NCBI GenBank assembly: GCA_040217175.1
Contig: JAVJNT010000002.1
Span: forward strand, 248,001-312,000
Source of the DNA: Phycisphaerales bacterium
Lineage (GTDB): Bacteria; Planctomycetota; Phycisphaerae; Phycisphaerales; UBA1924
DNA: 64,000 bases
Direction of reading: 5' to 3'
Shown here: positions 6,453 to 17,616 of the stretch, in pieces
Layout: each line of letters starts with the position of its first letter
How positions within the stretch are numbered: the first letter of the stretch is position 1
The notes under the pieces: model-generated
Database searches by the model: none
What the model was told of the DNA's origin: nothing
Seen by the model: only the letters and a program-made list of their open reading frames with translations
Translations under genes and position numbers: made by a program

Positions 6453-9432
6453 AGCTCCTTGCTCCTAGCAGCACGAGCGGAATCTCGCGCATGGCTTCGT
6501 TCAATTCTGTCGGATATGACCACGAATCGACCGTTTCGAAATCGAGGAGGGGCGCGTTCAGGCCATCGTCTTCGATCTGCTGCCGCCTCGCGTCGTGGAT
6601 TCGTCGCTTCCATGCCTCGACGTCCATCGTCCGGCCGAGGATCCACCAAGACTCGGTGACGCTGTTCGTATCCCCCCCCTTGGCGTCGTCGTGTACCGGA
6701 AGCAGGAGGTCCGTCGGGAAGCTCACCGAAGACAAGAACGAAGAAACCTCCTGTGGATTCCCGTGCTCGCGAGCCCGCACCTGCAGCAGCACGAGTTGAT
6801 CCTCGGGACGCTCGATGGAAGCCATCGTGTTGAAGTAATGATCGAGGATCGCCTCGGGCTGGTTGTACGGCACCGTGAACGAGAACGTCGCGCCCTTCCC
6901 TCGCTCGCTCTGGACCGAGATCCGGCCGAGGTTGAGCCAAGAGAGCTCTTCCGCGATGCTCAGGCCGAGCCCGAATCCCTTGGCCGTCGCACGCCGACCG
7001 GCCGAAGTCTGGTGGAATCGTCCGAACAGCGAATCGATCTCCTCTACCGAGAGGCCCGAGCCCTGGTCGGTCACACCGATGACGACCTCTCCGAGCCCAT
7101 CGCGCCGGGTCGCGGAGAGGCGAATGACGCTGTTCTGGGGGGAGAACTTGATCGCGTTGGTCATCAGGTTGGCGATCACCCGACGCACCTTCTCTTCGTC
7201 GGCGAAGACTTCGGGCAGCCCGTCTTCGACCCGTTCCTCGATGGTGATGCCGCGAGACGATGCCTTCCTGGCAAGCGTGGCCCTTCCGCGCTCGAAGATG
7301 TCTTCGACCCGATGCCCGCGACGCTCGACGCGGAGCCTTCCGGCCCGCAGCTTGCTGGAATCGAGCAGGTCTTCGACCATGTGGTTGAGGTCCCCCACCG
7401 CACCCGACATGATCTTCAGGAACTCGACCTGCTTTTCGGTCACCGGTCCGGCCAGACCGTCGTTGATGATCGATGCGAATTCTTTGATGACCGTTAGCGG
7501 CGTGCGAAACTCGTGGGATACGTCGTCGACGACGCGGTGCGCTCGCTCGGCCATCGCGCCGAGTTCCACGTTCTGCCGGGCGATGACCTCGCTGGATTGC
7601 TGCAAGTGTTCGGTGATGCGTTGGAGGTCGCGCGTCTTACTCTCGGCGAGCTCGAGGGCGTCGGCACGCGCACAGCCCAGCAGCCACACGAAGAGTGACG
7701 CAACGCTGCTGAGGATCAGGCCGTAGACGGCGACCGTCGAGCTCTGGGATGAAACCGCCGCCGCATCGAAGGCCGGGCTGCTCACCATCTCGATCGTCCA
7801 GGGCTGCCCCACCGCATCGACTTCGACCGTCCGACTGAATCGGGCATGACGGTTCAGCGTCGTGGACGTTGGACGCACAGACGCGGACTCGATGCCGCGA
7901 TCTTCGAACAGTTTTCTCGATGGCGAGATCCCTCGGCCTTCATAGATCGCAAACTCGACGCCGCCCTCTGCCTCCTGCACGACGCCCTCGAAGATGCCCT
8001 CGATCAGCATGGGGACGTACGCGATGCCCTCGAGCGATGCCTCGCGTTCTGCGGGCGTGTCGATGGGCGCGTCGTTGCGATAGATCGCCTTAAGCAGTAG
8101 AAAGCCCGGTTGCTGCGTATCGTCCTGGACGAGCGTGATGCGCCGCGTCAGGATCGGCTGGCCCGTGCGGATTGCCTCCTCCACCGCAGCTCGCCGATTG
8201 GCCTCTGATCCGACGTCGAAGCCCCACGCCGGTAGGTTACTTTCCAGAGGATCGATGTACTTGATGGGATACCGCACGGCGTGCGCCGACTCCGGGTGCA
8301 CGACGTATCCGAGCCCGTCGTCGGCACGCTGGCTCGCCTCGAATGCGGCAAGGTCCACGCTGGCAACCCGATCGATGACGCCCATACCGATCGTGCCGGG
8401 GAACTCGGCTTCCAGGTCTCGTTGCTCGACAAACGCCCGGAACTCCGCCCTCGTCACCAACTCGCTGCCCGCGTACATGCCGCTCACGCCGTTCAATCCG
8501 TGGACGGGGAGGCGCACGCGACGCCTGGTTTCGCGAACGATGCGGTCGGAAAGCCGTTCGAACCGAGCTTCGGCTGCGCGCAGCTCGCGGCTCGACGACT
8601 GCTTGGCGACCATCGCCGACACCGAAACCCCGGGCGCGAACACCAGCACGACCGTCATGGTCAGCCAAACGCCCTTGACGCGGCTCGACGATCGGGCCTG
8701 CAGCGCCACCGAGGTTCGATGTCCGGCCAGTTCGATCGTGACGACGCCGCACGCGAGGAACACCACGATCCACGACGTGTGCGGAGCCATCGTCGAGAAG
8801 AACGGCACGGTCGTCAGCCCGTCATCGGCCAACAGCATCGCCCCCCCGGCGACGATGCCCAGGGAGATTGCGAGAAGGGCCGTCGCGGTCGACGCCCACC
8901 GCAGTGAGCGGCGCCCGCTACTCACGGCCGACAGCCCGAGCGCGACGCCGAGCAACAAGATCGCGACAGCAGTCGACTGCGACATGCGACCGGGCGTCTC
9001 GAGCGTCGCATGCTCACGCGCAACCCAGTCCATGACGAACAGTTCGTCGATGCCCAGCCCACTGCCGGTCAGCATCTCCATGATCGTGAGCGTTGCAAGC
9101 GTGCCAGCCAGTCCGGCCGCAAGCAGGGCCGCATCGCGCAGCCACGCGGCCGTCCGTGGTGTCCGGCCGGGAAGCCCAAGCAGCAGGAGTGACAACGCCG
9201 ACAAGCACAGGCCAAGCGCGGTATTGAACGTCATGGCCGCAACACCGGGGAACTGCTTGGCGAGCGCATCGATCTCGAACTTCCAGCCGAGCATGACCAG
9301 CATCGTGATGGCCATCGAAGCTACTGCAGCGAGACGAACCACCCGGAACGCCCAGGGCGACGCGCTCCACGGATCAGCGTCCGCTTGGGCGTCCTGGACT
9401 GGCTCGAGCGCGTCGTCGGCAGAGTTGCTCAT
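6445..9432 (-). CDS. CHASE-domain membrane sensor histidine kinase
   Basis: 995-residue sensor kinase. The N-terminal third has several hydrophobic helices (roughly 28-250), followed by an extracytoplasmic CHASE-type ligand domain (about 285-510; features include GTIGMGVIDRV, HPESAHAVRYPIKYIDP and ILTRRITLVQDD), another membrane helix near 560-585, then a HisKA domain with the phosphohistidine H640 in DVSHEFRTPLTVIKEF. The HATPase domain shows NAIKF, TDQGSGL and GFGLGLSIAEEL. About 160 residues after the ATPase domain match nothing I recognise. The ligand is unknown. It is followed by two receiver genes, the first overlapping it by 8 nt. Confidence 0.92.
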   Translation of the reverse strand: MSNSADDALEPVQDAQADADPWSASPWAFRVVRLAAVASMAITMLVMLGWKFEIDALAKQFPGVAAMTFNTALGLCLSALSLLLLGLPGRTPRTAAWLRDAALLAAGLAGTLATLTIMEMLTGSGLGIDELFVMDWVAREHATLETPGRMSQSTAVAILLLGVALGLSAVSSGRRSLRWASTATALLAISLGIVAGGAMLLADDGLTTVPFFSTMAPHTSWIVVFLACGVVTIELAGHRTSVALQARSSSRVKGVWLTMTVVLVFAPGVSVSAMVAKQSSSRELRAAEARFERLSDRIVRETRRRVRLPVHGLNGVSGMYAGSELVTRAEFRAFVEQRDLEAEFPGTIGMGVIDRVASVDLAAFEASQRADDGLGYVVHPESAHAVRYPIKYIDPLESNLPAWGFDVGSEANRRAAVEEAIRTGQPILTRRITLVQDDTQQPGFLLLKAIYRNDAPIDTPAEREASLEGIAYVPMLIEGIFEGVVQEAEGGVEFAIYEGRGISPSRKLFEDRGIESASVRPTSTTLNRHARFSRTVEVDAVGQPWTIEMVSSPAFDAAAVSSQSSTVAVYGLILSSVASLFVWLLGCARADALELAESKTRDLQRITEHLQQSSEVIARQNVELGAMAERAHRVVDDVSHEFRTPLTVIKEFASIINDGLAGPVTEKQVEFLKIMSGAVGDLNHMVEDLLDSSKLRAGRLRVERRGHRVEDIFERGRATLARKASSRGITIEERVEDGLPEVFADEEKVRRVIANLMTNAIKFSPQNSVIRLSATRRDGLGEVVIGVTDQGSGLSVEEIDSLFGRFHQTSAGRRATAKGFGLGLSIAEELSWLNLGRISVQSERGKGATFSFTVPYNQPEAILDHYFNTMASIERPEDQLVLLQVRAREHGNPQEVSSFLSSVSFPTDLLLPVHDDAKGGDTNSVTESWWILGRTMDVEAWKRRIHDARRQQIEDDGLNAPLLDFETVDSWSYPTELNEAMREIPLVLLGARSYG

Positions 9433-9610
9433 GACAGAGAGTCATCGACGGCATTCGACGCTCGCTTGGGGGAATCAGTAAAGTTCGCCAAACACCGACG
9501 TTCTTGCGATCCCCTTTCGGGGGACGTTAAACGTATAACCCAATGCGAGATTCCAGAAGGCGGACGCGCGCGACGAGATCAAAATCTCATATTCAAGGCG
9601 CGACGCAGCG
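9433..9610. other. Intergenic region upstream of the kinase gene
   Basis: 178 bp between the HglS-like gene and the histidine kinase, both on the minus strand, so it should hold the kinase promoter. It is AT-richer than its surroundings and contains a small hairpin with arms TCCCC and GGGGA around 9510-9526. No convincing -35/-10 pair or riboswitch was recognised. Confidence 0.5.
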
Positions 9611-11302
9611 CTACATGGCCCGGGCGATCGCCGCGGCACGATCCAATCGCTCGCGCTCGTGGGGCCCGAGGCGTTCGAGCACGCCAAGCGCCTCGTACGT
9701 TGCGAGCCGCGAGCGTGCATCGACGCTGGCGTACGCTGCGTCGGTATCGATGAGCCGCTTGCCCATGATCTCCTCGAGTTGCTCGCGGGCGTACTCGGGT
9801 CGCTTGGCCGCGGTTGAAGCCGTGCCGTACTGGCTCAGATTGCTCGCAAAGATCCCCGCAGCGCTCACGGGCAGGAAATCCTCGTACCGCAACCCCTCAC
9901 GCGTGGCATAGCCGAGCCTGACCAGCTCTCGCACGTCCGTCGTCTCGATCGTGCCGGCGGCAGCGCGGCCGGCATCGGTCGGCGCATACCGGGCATACAC
10001 GAGCTCGCGCTCGAGTAACCCTTCGAGCGAGTCCGGGAAGCTGGCGAACGCGTTGCGTTGCATCGCGAGGAACGCTTCTTCGTCGCGGTGCGCGAGATCG
10101 GGTTCGCCGGCGCGGGCCTCCTCGAACGCCGCGAGGCACTGGTCGTACATCGCCCGTCCGGCCGGCGTCGTGGCGTAGAAGCGCTGTTCGATCTCGCCGA
10201 ATCGGGCCGTGTGCGAACCCTCGATCTGCGTGCCGTCGGCTTCCTCGAACAGGACCGGCTCGGTCAGCGCCTTGTAGGCGTCCTGTCGCAGCAGCACGGG
10301 CGTGTCCGCCGACGGCCCTTCCGTGAAATCCTTGAATCCCGCGTGCGGCAGCCTCGTCAGGTCGAGGTCGTCCTGGGCCAACCGGTCGGCCAGCGCCCCC
10401 ACGTGCGTCCGCAGCATGCCCGAGTCCACGTCGGCCTCGCCTGCGGCGGCGATCCGCTCCGTTCCCAGGTGCTTGAAGTGCAGGGTGAGCCAGTCGTTCC
10501 CGCTCATGAGAAGCATCCGCTCGAGCGACCGCGTCGCGCGTTTCTCGAAGGTCGTCCGATCGCTCTGGCCCATGCAGAACTTCATCGCGGCCGTGTACAC
10601 GTCCATGCAGAGCGTGTTCGGGGTCAAGTGGTTCAGGTGGTGCCGCTCGAAGCACGCGATGTCGGCCGCAATCTTGAATCCGCCGTCGCACAAGTCCGTG
10701 TAGAGCTGGTGGTCGTGGGCCCGACCCGTCCACTTGAAGATCCGCCCCGTCGCCTCGGCGATGAGCTCGTTGGCATCGTCCCAGACAAGCCCGCCCTCGG
10801 CCTCGTGCTTCCCCAGCAACTCGATCGCCCGCTCAGAGAACACCCGGCGATCGGCCAACGCGTCCTCGATGCGTTTCTTGGTCGCCTCGTCGAAGTAGTC
10901 GGTCATCAGGAGCGACGTGAACACGCGATGCTCGGGCTTGTGTGGCGAGCGGAACGCCGTCGCGATCACCGGCTGGCTCTTGGCGCCGATGGCGGTCATG
11001 TCGTAGAAGTTGTGCGGCTCCATTCCGAAGCACGCAAAGAACCGGGCGATGAGCCGGTATTCGTCGGGCCGACCGATGCGGATCGCGCCGTGCCGCTCGC
11101 CGCTCGTTCGCTCGATCTCCTCATCGCTCACGGCGAAACCGGGGTGCCGCATCGCAAGCACGTCGCACACCACCCGGTTGCACGCGGCATTCACCGCCAG
11201 CGCCTTGTCGTACAGCGGCACCTCCCGCCCGAACATCGCCGACAGCTCGGCAAACAGGCGGTTCTGCATCTCGATCGGGTCGGCGTGGGCGGGCATGGGC
11301 AT
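9611..11302 (-). CDS. HglS/YdcJ-type (DUF1338) 2-oxoadipate dioxygenase/decarboxylase-like protein
   Basis: 563-residue protein of the DUF1338 family. Characterised HglS is an iron-dependent enzyme that turns 2-oxoadipate into 2-hydroxyglutarate during lysine breakdown. The signature HHLNHLTPNTLCMDVYTAAM (about residues 213-232) holds likely metal-binding histidines, and IEGSHTARFGEIEQRFYATTPAGRAMYDQ is the second conserved block. The protein is about 100 residues longer than the HglS and YdcJ proteins I recall, mainly because of the C-terminal part after the second block. The start MPMPAHADP at 11302 follows the M24 peptidase closely. No other lysine-catabolic gene is in view, so the substrate is inferred from the family only. 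Confidence 0.8.
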   Translation of the reverse strand: MPMPAHADPIEMQNRLFAELSAMFGREVPLYDKALAVNAACNRVVCDVLAMRHPGFAVSDEEIERTSGERHGAIRIGRPDEYRLIARFFACFGMEPHNFYDMTAIGAKSQPVIATAFRSPHKPEHRVFTSLLMTDYFDEATKKRIEDALADRRVFSERAIELLGKHEAEGGLVWDDANELIAEATGRIFKWTGRAHDHQLYTDLCDGGFKIAADIACFERHHLNHLTPNTLCMDVYTAAMKFCMGQSDRTTFEKRATRSLERMLLMSGNDWLTLHFKHLGTERIAAAGEADVDSGMLRTHVGALADRLAQDDLDLTRLPHAGFKDFTEGPSADTPVLLRQDAYKALTEPVLFEEADGTQIEGSHTARFGEIEQRFYATTPAGRAMYDQCLAAFEEARAGEPDLAHRDEEAFLAMQRNAFASFPDSLEGLLERELVYARYAPTDAGRAAAGTIETTDVRELVRLGYATREGLRYEDFLPVSAAGIFASNLSQYGTASTAAKRPEYAREQLEEIMGKRLIDTDAAYASVDARSRLATYEALGVLERLGPHERERLDRAAAIARAM

Positions 11303-11349
11303 CCTCGACGGTGGTGAACGACGGCCGCCAGATGGTATGCGAAGGAGCG

Positions 11350-12696
11350 TCAATCCAGCCGCTTGACGATCTGCTCGGTCAGCACCTCGAACCCGCCCTC
11401 GCGGACGAGTACGTCGTCCTCGATCCGCACGCCCTGGATCTCCTTGCGGAGCGCGTCGATCACGCCCCACTGCACGACGTCGCCAAACGCCTCGCGCGTC
11501 TCGGCCACGTCGATCAGACCCGGAATGAAGTACAGCCCCGGCTCGACCGTAAACCCGTGGCCCGCTTCGAGCGGGATGTCGACGCGGACGCCCACGCCGC
11601 CGGGTCCCTTCCGGGGCGCTCGCCCCGGCAAACGCCCACCCGCCCCACGCACGCCCAGGCCGATCATGTGGCCCACCCCATGGGGGAAGAACAGCCCCGC
11701 GACGCCGCGCTCGACGAGGCTCACCGGGTCGCCCTTGATCGCCCCGAGTCCGACGAGCCCATCGAGCACGACCTCGCTGCATCGCCGGTGCACGTCGTGC
11801 CACTCGGTGCCCGGTACGCACATCGCGAGCCCCGCCTCCTCGGCATCGATCACGATGTTGATCACGTCGCGCTGCGTTTGCGTGGGCTGTCCGACGGGCC
11901 ACGTACGCGTGACGTCGCCCGCGTATCGCCGGTGGGCCGCGCCGGCATCGATCAGCACGCACTCGCCCTTGCTGATCACGCGATCGCCAGGTGCGAAGTG
12001 CAGCACCGCCGCGTTCGGCCCGCTGCCCACGATCGTGTCATAAGGCGTGCCGTCGCCTCCGTTGCGGAAGAACGCCGCCTCGATCTCGACCTGGAGTTGC
12101 CGTTCGGTCATGCCCGCGGCTTCGCCGCTTGTCAGCACGCGATGGGCATAGGCGTGGCCCGCCGCCGTCGCGGCGCACGCGGCGCGCATGTGCGAAATCT
12201 CGACCTCGTCCAGCACGCGGCGCGAATGGAGCAACGCGTCGGCCAGCTCCGCGCTCAATCGCTGATCGCCACCACCGCCGTATCCGGCGATCGGGCACCC
12301 CAGCATCGCAACCGATCGTCCGCGCCGCTCCGCGAGCCAGGGCCCGAGTTCGGCCAGCGGTGCACCCTCCCAGGTCACGTCACCCTCCCACGTTCGGTGG
12401 GCCTGGGTGACCTCGGGGGCGAACGCCCGCCACGGCGACCCATCGGCGAGGTCGAGCGCTAGAACGCCGCCGGGACACTGCTGCTCGGTGAGGTAGTAGT
12501 AATCGCTGTGGGCCATGAACGGGTACACGCGATCGTGCTGGCCCGGCACCGGAACCATCTCGCCCGCACCCAGCACGACGATGGGCGGCGTGGCGTGCTC
12601 GCCCAGGACCAGGCCGGCCCGTTTGAGCATGGCTTCGCCGGTGCGCTGGCGTCGGGCAACGAGGTGGGCCGCAGTGGTCTTGTCGTCGTGGCTCAT
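11350..12696 (-). CDS. Xaa-Pro aminopeptidase (M24 family)
   Basis: 448-residue cytoplasmic aminopeptidase P-like enzyme, removing an N-terminal residue before proline. The start MSHDDKTTAAH at 12696 was chosen because family similarity begins just after it, although the frame is open 57 codons further. The N-terminal creatinase-like domain (SDYYYLTEQQCPGGVL) precedes the pita-bread catalytic domain. Metal ligands are visible as the aspartates in LIDAGAAHRRYAGDVTRTWP, the histidine in FFPHGVGHMIGLGV, and glutamates in FTVEPGLY and RIEDDVLV. It is divergent from prfA and 47 nt upstream of the HglS-like gene. Confidence 0.9.
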   Translation of the reverse strand: MSHDDKTTAAHLVARRQRTGEAMLKRAGLVLGEHATPPIVVLGAGEMVPVPGQHDRVYPFMAHSDYYYLTEQQCPGGVLALDLADGSPWRAFAPEVTQAHRTWEGDVTWEGAPLAELGPWLAERRGRSVAMLGCPIAGYGGGGDQRLSAELADALLHSRRVLDEVEISHMRAACAATAAGHAYAHRVLTSGEAAGMTERQLQVEIEAAFFRNGGDGTPYDTIVGSGPNAAVLHFAPGDRVISKGECVLIDAGAAHRRYAGDVTRTWPVGQPTQTQRDVINIVIDAEEAGLAMCVPGTEWHDVHRRCSEVVLDGLVGLGAIKGDPVSLVERGVAGLFFPHGVGHMIGLGVRGAGGRLPGRAPRKGPGGVGVRVDIPLEAGHGFTVEPGLYFIPGLIDVAETREAFGDVVQWGVIDALRKEIQGVRIEDDVLVREGGFEVLTEQIVKRLD

Positions 12697-12727
12697 CGCA
12701 GCGACTGTAGTGACCAATGATGCCGAT

Positions 12728-13831
12728 GTGACGAATCTCACGGACAGCCTCACTCCTCCGCTCCGCGCCAAGCTCGACGACCTGGCCGAGCAGTTCCGCT
12801 CGGTCGGCCGCCAGCTCGAAGACCCCGACGTGCTCGCAGACCACGAGCAAGTGCGGGACCTCTCCATCCGACGCTCAGCCCTGGCGCCGGTGGTCGAGGG
12901 TTACGAACGCTTCAAGGCCCTGGTGGACGAAGCCGCCGAGCTCCGCCAAGCCATCGACTCGGGCGACGACGCCGAGCTGGCCGAGATGGCCAAGGCGGAA
13001 TTGCCCCGCATCGAAGCAAACGCACACGACGAGATCGAGTCCGTCAAGGCCGCTCTGGTGTCGAGCGACGACAACCTCGTCGGCTCGGTCATCCTCGAGC
13101 TCCGCGCCGGTACGGGCGGAGACGAGGCCCAGATCTGGGCTAAGGACCTCCTCGAGATGTACGAGAAGTACGCCGGCCAGCGCGGCTGGTCCTTCGAGAC
13201 ACTCGACTTCTCCGGCGGAGAGAGCCACGGCGGGCTGCGTTCGGCGACGGCCAGCGTGAAGGGCGAGGGCGTCTGGGCCGAGCTCAGCTTCGAGGCCGGC
13301 GTGCACTCGGTCAAGCGCGTGCCCGCGACCGAGTCCCAGGGCCGCGTGCACACGAGCACCGCCACCGTTGCCGTGCTGCCTGAGCCCAAGGCCGTCGAGG
13401 TCAAGATCGACTGGGCCAACGACGTGACCGAGCACGTCACGACCTCCCAGGGCCCGGGCGGGCAGAACGTCAACAAGGTCGCTACCGCCGTCCACCTCGT
13501 GCACGAGCCCACGGGCCTCGAGGTGCGCATGCAGGAGAGCAAGAGCCAGCACCAGAACCGAGAGAAGGCCCGCCGTCTGCTCATGGCCCGCTTGTACGAG
13601 CGCCAACTCCGCGAAGCCGAGGCCGAGCGTTCCGCCGCCCGCAAGGGTCAGATCGGCACCGGCGAACGGTCCGAGAAGGTCCGCGTCTACCGCTACCAGG
13701 ACGGCATCGTGGCCGACCAACGCCTCGACGCCAAGCACCAGCTCCGCCAGATCCTGTTCGACGGCGACCTCACGCCCCTCATGACTGCACTGATCGAACA
13801 GCGCACGGCGCAACGGCTCGCCGACCTCTGA
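12728..13831 (+). CDS. prfA: Peptide chain release factor 1
   Basis: 367-residue release factor that recognises UAA and UAG in the ribosomal A site and triggers peptidyl-tRNA hydrolysis. The class is fixed by the tripeptide anticodon PAT in VKRVPATESQGRVHTS, as in RF1; RF2 has SPF. The catalytic GGQ is at residues 244-246 within GPGGQNVNKV; its glutamine is normally methylated by PrmC, which is not in this window. There is no ATG in the right place: GTG 12728 fits the family N-terminus best, with GTG 12710 as an alternative. The gene is divergent from the M24 peptidase with about 30 bp between starts. Confidence 0.95.
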   Translation: MTNLTDSLTPPLRAKLDDLAEQFRSVGRQLEDPDVLADHEQVRDLSIRRSALAPVVEGYERFKALVDEAAELRQAIDSGDDAELAEMAKAELPRIEANAHDEIESVKAALVSSDDNLVGSVILELRAGTGGDEAQIWAKDLLEMYEKYAGQRGWSFETLDFSGGESHGGLRSATASVKGEGVWAELSFEAGVHSVKRVPATESQGRVHTSTATVAVLPEPKAVEVKIDWANDVTEHVTTSQGPGGQNVNKVATAVHLVHEPTGLEVRMQESKSQHQNREKARRLLMARLYERQLREAEAERSAARKGQIGTGERSEKVRVYRYQDGIVADQRLDAKHQLRQILFDGDLTPLMTALIEQRTAQRLADL

Positions 13832-13866
13832 TTTCCTTGAAGCTCGGGGGTCTCGGCGCCGATGCC

Positions 13867-14223
13867 ATGGGTATGGGACGCAAGCACGCACTGCCGATCC
13901 TGATGGCCGCCGCCGGCGCCGTGGTGCTATTCGTGTCGATCAAGCCGCGCCAGGGCCAGGCCACGAGCACGCCAGAGCCCCAGCCGCCCGCCATCGACCT
14001 CGGCACGCTCGAAGGACGCGACTACGGCGTCCGCATCGAGGTGACCGAAAAAGGCCCCCGGTACACGGTTGTCGACGCCCAGGGCGTCGTCGTCGCCGAG
14101 CGCCTGCCTCTCGAGACCCTCGCCGAGGAGTATCCGCTCCTGGCTCCCCACGAGCTCTGGGCCGACGAAGCCGGCGAATCGCTCGGCCCGCTCATGATGG
14201 TCCCCGACGACGGCTCGGACTAG
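13867..14223 (+). CDS. Small membrane-anchored protein of unknown function
   Basis: 118-residue protein not recognised. An N-terminal hydrophobic helix (about 7-21, ALPILMAAAGAVVLFVSI) follows a short basic segment, giving a signal anchor. The rest is a small soluble domain of alternating strands (YGVRIEVTEKGPRYTVVDAQG, VVVAERLPLETLAEEYP) ending in an acidic tail. The start could be ATG 13867 or ATG 13873; a TTG at 13837 would add residues without changing the anchor. It lies between prfA and nadD on the same strand with short gaps, so it is probably co-transcribed with them. Confidence 0.65.
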   Translation: MGMGRKHALPILMAAAGAVVLFVSIKPRQGQATSTPEPQPPAIDLGTLEGRDYGVRIEVTEKGPRYTVVDAQGVVVAERLPLETLAEEYPLLAPHELWADEAGESLGPLMMVPDDGSD

Positions 14224-14257
14224 ATCGAGCCACCCTGCTTCGGCGCTATCGTGCTGC

Positions 14258-14944
14258 GTGACCCACGCCGAGCCCACGCCGCTGCCGGTCCCGGTCGACT
14301 GCCCGCACGTCGTCCTCTTCGGCGGCACGTTCGACCCGCCGCACGTTGCGCACGTCTCCCTGGCTGATCTCGGCCGGCAGAAGCTGCAAGACCGCATCGG
14401 CGCACGCGCATTCCTTGTCTTCGTGCCTGCCGCGCGGTCGCCGCACAAGGACGACGCCCCCACCGCAACCGACGCCCAACGCGTCGAGATGCTGCGCCTC
14501 GCCACGCATGATCTGCCCGACTGCACCATCTGGACCGACGAGCTCGACCGTGCCAACGAAGGCGAACCGAGCTACTGGGTCCGCACCCTTGCGCGAGCCG
14601 CGTCGCTCCTGGCCGATCGCACGCTCTGGTTCATGATCGGCGCCGACCAGGCCGTCAGCTTTCACCGCTGGCGCGACGCCCGCCGCATGCTCGAACTCGC
14701 CCACCCGCTCGTCCTGCCCAGGCACCCCATCTCGACCGCGGCCCATCTGCGCACGGCGATGGCGAACGCCTCGTTCTGGAGCGAAGGCGAACTCGACCGC
14801 TGGACGGCGTCATTGATCGACGTGGATCTGATTCGGGCCGCGTCGACGACCGTGCGAAAGGCCCAAGGCTCGTCCGTCGACACGCCAATGCACCCGAGCG
14901 TGCTCGAGTTCGTGCGTCGACACGGGCTCTACGGTCGGACCTGA
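14258..14944 (+). CDS. nadD: Nicotinate-nucleotide adenylyltransferase
   Basis: 228-residue enzyme joining nicotinate mononucleotide and ATP to form deamido-NAD, a step of NAD synthesis. The nucleotidyltransferase signature VVLFGGTFDPPHVAHVSL includes the two-histidine motif (HVAH), and the second signature is ASTTVRKAQG near residue 200, equivalent to the family ISSTxIR motif. The GTG start at 14258 leaves a 14-residue leader before the Rossmann strand. The gene converges with metK; the two stop codons are one base apart, so their transcripts must share a termination region. Confidence 0.93.
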   Translation: MTHAEPTPLPVPVDCPHVVLFGGTFDPPHVAHVSLADLGRQKLQDRIGARAFLVFVPAARSPHKDDAPTATDAQRVEMLRLATHDLPDCTIWTDELDRANEGEPSYWVRTLARAASLLADRTLWFMIGADQAVSFHRWRDARRMLELAHPLVLPRHPISTAAHLRTAMANASFWSEGELDRWTASLIDVDLIRAASTTVRKAQGSSVDTPMHPSVLEFVRRHGLYGRT

Positions 14945-14945
14945 T

Positions 14946-16136
14946 CTACGCGCCGGCCGCAACAGCACCACCGACGGCCGACTTCAGTTGGTCGACCTTG
15001 TCGGTCTTCTCCCAGGTGAAGTAGCCGTTGCCGTCTCGTTCGAATGGCTTGCGGCCGAAGTGTCCGTGCCGTGCGGTCAGGCGGTAGATGGGCTTGCGCA
15101 GCTGCAGGGTCTCGATGATGCCACGCGGCGTGAGCGGGAACACCTTCCGGATGGCCTTCTCGATCTGGTCCAGGTCGGCCTTCTCGGTGCCGAGGCAGTC
15201 CACGTGCACGCTGGTGGGCTCGACCACGCCGATGGCGTAGCTGAGCTGCACCTCGCACACGTCGGCCAGCTCGGCCGCCACCACGTTCTTGGCGATGTAC
15301 CGAGCCATGTAGGCCGCCGAGCGATCGACCTTGGTGGGGTCCTTGCCGCTGAATGCGCCGCCGCCGTGCCGGCCGCGGCCGCCGTAGGTATCGACGATGA
15401 TCTTCCGGCCCGTCAGCCCGGCGTCGCCGTGCGGCCCACCGATCTCGAACTGGCCCGTGGGGTTGACGTGGATGGTGATGCCCGAGTTCCACCACTCGCC
15501 CAGGACGGGCTTGAAGACGTGCTCGATGACCTGCTTGCGCAGCTCCTGCTGCTTGCCGTTCCAGCTCTTGTCGTGCTGGGTGCTCATGAGCACGGTGTCG
15601 ACCCGGACGGGCTTGAGGCCCTCATACTCGATGGTGACCTGGCTCTTGGCATCCGGACGCAGGCCGGGGATGATCCCGTCTCGCCGCACCTGTGCCTGCC
15701 GCTCGACGAGCCGGTGCGAGAGCTGGATCGGCAGCGGCATCAGCTCATCGGTCTCGTTGCAGGCAAAGCCGAACATCAGGCCCTGGTCGCCCGCGCCCTC
15801 GCGGTCGACGCCCTGGGCGATGTCGGGGCTCTGCTTGTTGAGCGCGACGAGCACGGCGCACGAGTCGCAGTCGAACCGCATCTCCGCGTCGTCGTAGCCG
15901 ATGTCGCGGATCGTGTCACGGACGACGTCCTGGATGTCGACGTACGTGCTCGTCGTCACCTCGCCCGACACGACGACCAGGCCCGTGGCCACCATCGTCT
16001 CGACCGCCACGCGCGAGTACGGGTCGTCCTTGAGCATCACGTCCAGGATCGCGTCCGAGATCTGGTCGGCGACCTTGTCGGGGTGGCCCATCGAGACGGA
16101 CTCGGACGTAAACAGCGACGTGCGGTTGTTGGCCAT
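14946..16136 (-). CDS. metK: S-adenosylmethionine synthase
   Basis: 396-residue enzyme making S-adenosylmethionine from methionine and ATP. Recognisable blocks are [20 protein letters not shown] with the catalytic histidine, [47 protein letters not shown] (only key parts quoted) and the lysine-rich phosphate loop within it. The start MANNRTSLF at 16136 is typical; the frame opens seven codons earlier without support. It is divergent from purM. I looked for a SAM-type riboswitch in the 184-bp upstream gap and did not see a known consensus. Confidence 0.97.
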   Translation of the reverse strand: MANNRTSLFTSESVSMGHPDKVADQISDAILDVMLKDDPYSRVAVETMVATGLVVVSGEVTTSTYVDIQDVVRDTIRDIGYDDAEMRFDCDSCAVLVALNKQSPDIAQGVDREGAGDQGLMFGFACNETDELMPLPIQLSHRLVERQAQVRRDGIIPGLRPDAKSQVTIEYEGLKPVRVDTVLMSTQHDKSWNGKQQELRKQVIEHVFKPVLGEWWNSGITIHVNPTGQFEIGGPHGDAGLTGRKIIVDTYGGRGRHGGGAFSGKDPTKVDRSAAYMARYIAKNVVAAELADVCEVQLSYAIGVVEPTSVHVDCLGTEKADLDQIEKAIRKVFPLTPRGIIETLQLRKPIYRLTARHGHFGRKPFERDGNGYFTWEKTDKVDQLKSAVGGAVAAGA

Positions 16137-16320
16137 CGAACTTCGGTCTCCCGGCACTGAGCCTCACGGGCCGCCCGCGGTCGATGCGGCGCCCACCCCC
16201 GGCCGCGGCCATGCCAGCATCCCGCCGGCCGGTGGATCAAGGATCAGTCTAGCGGCCAAGAACCGAATGTCTCGGCCCGAAACCAACACTGGGGCCAACC
16301 GCCCAGCCCTACGCTTGCCC

Positions 16321-17499
<1,179 letters not shown>

Positions 17500-17616
17500 C
17501 CGACCCAGCGACTTGTTTGATCTTTGATTGGTATAGATCGGGGTCTGGACCAACTCGTCGAGGGTAATCAGGGACAATCCCAAGTGCACCCAACCCCGAT
17601 CGACCCGCGAATCGTG

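Noticed and set aside
16137-16320. Possible SAM riboswitch upstream of metK
   Set aside because: I found GC-rich stems but none of the conserved core sequences of SAM-I, SAM-II or SAH riboswitches.
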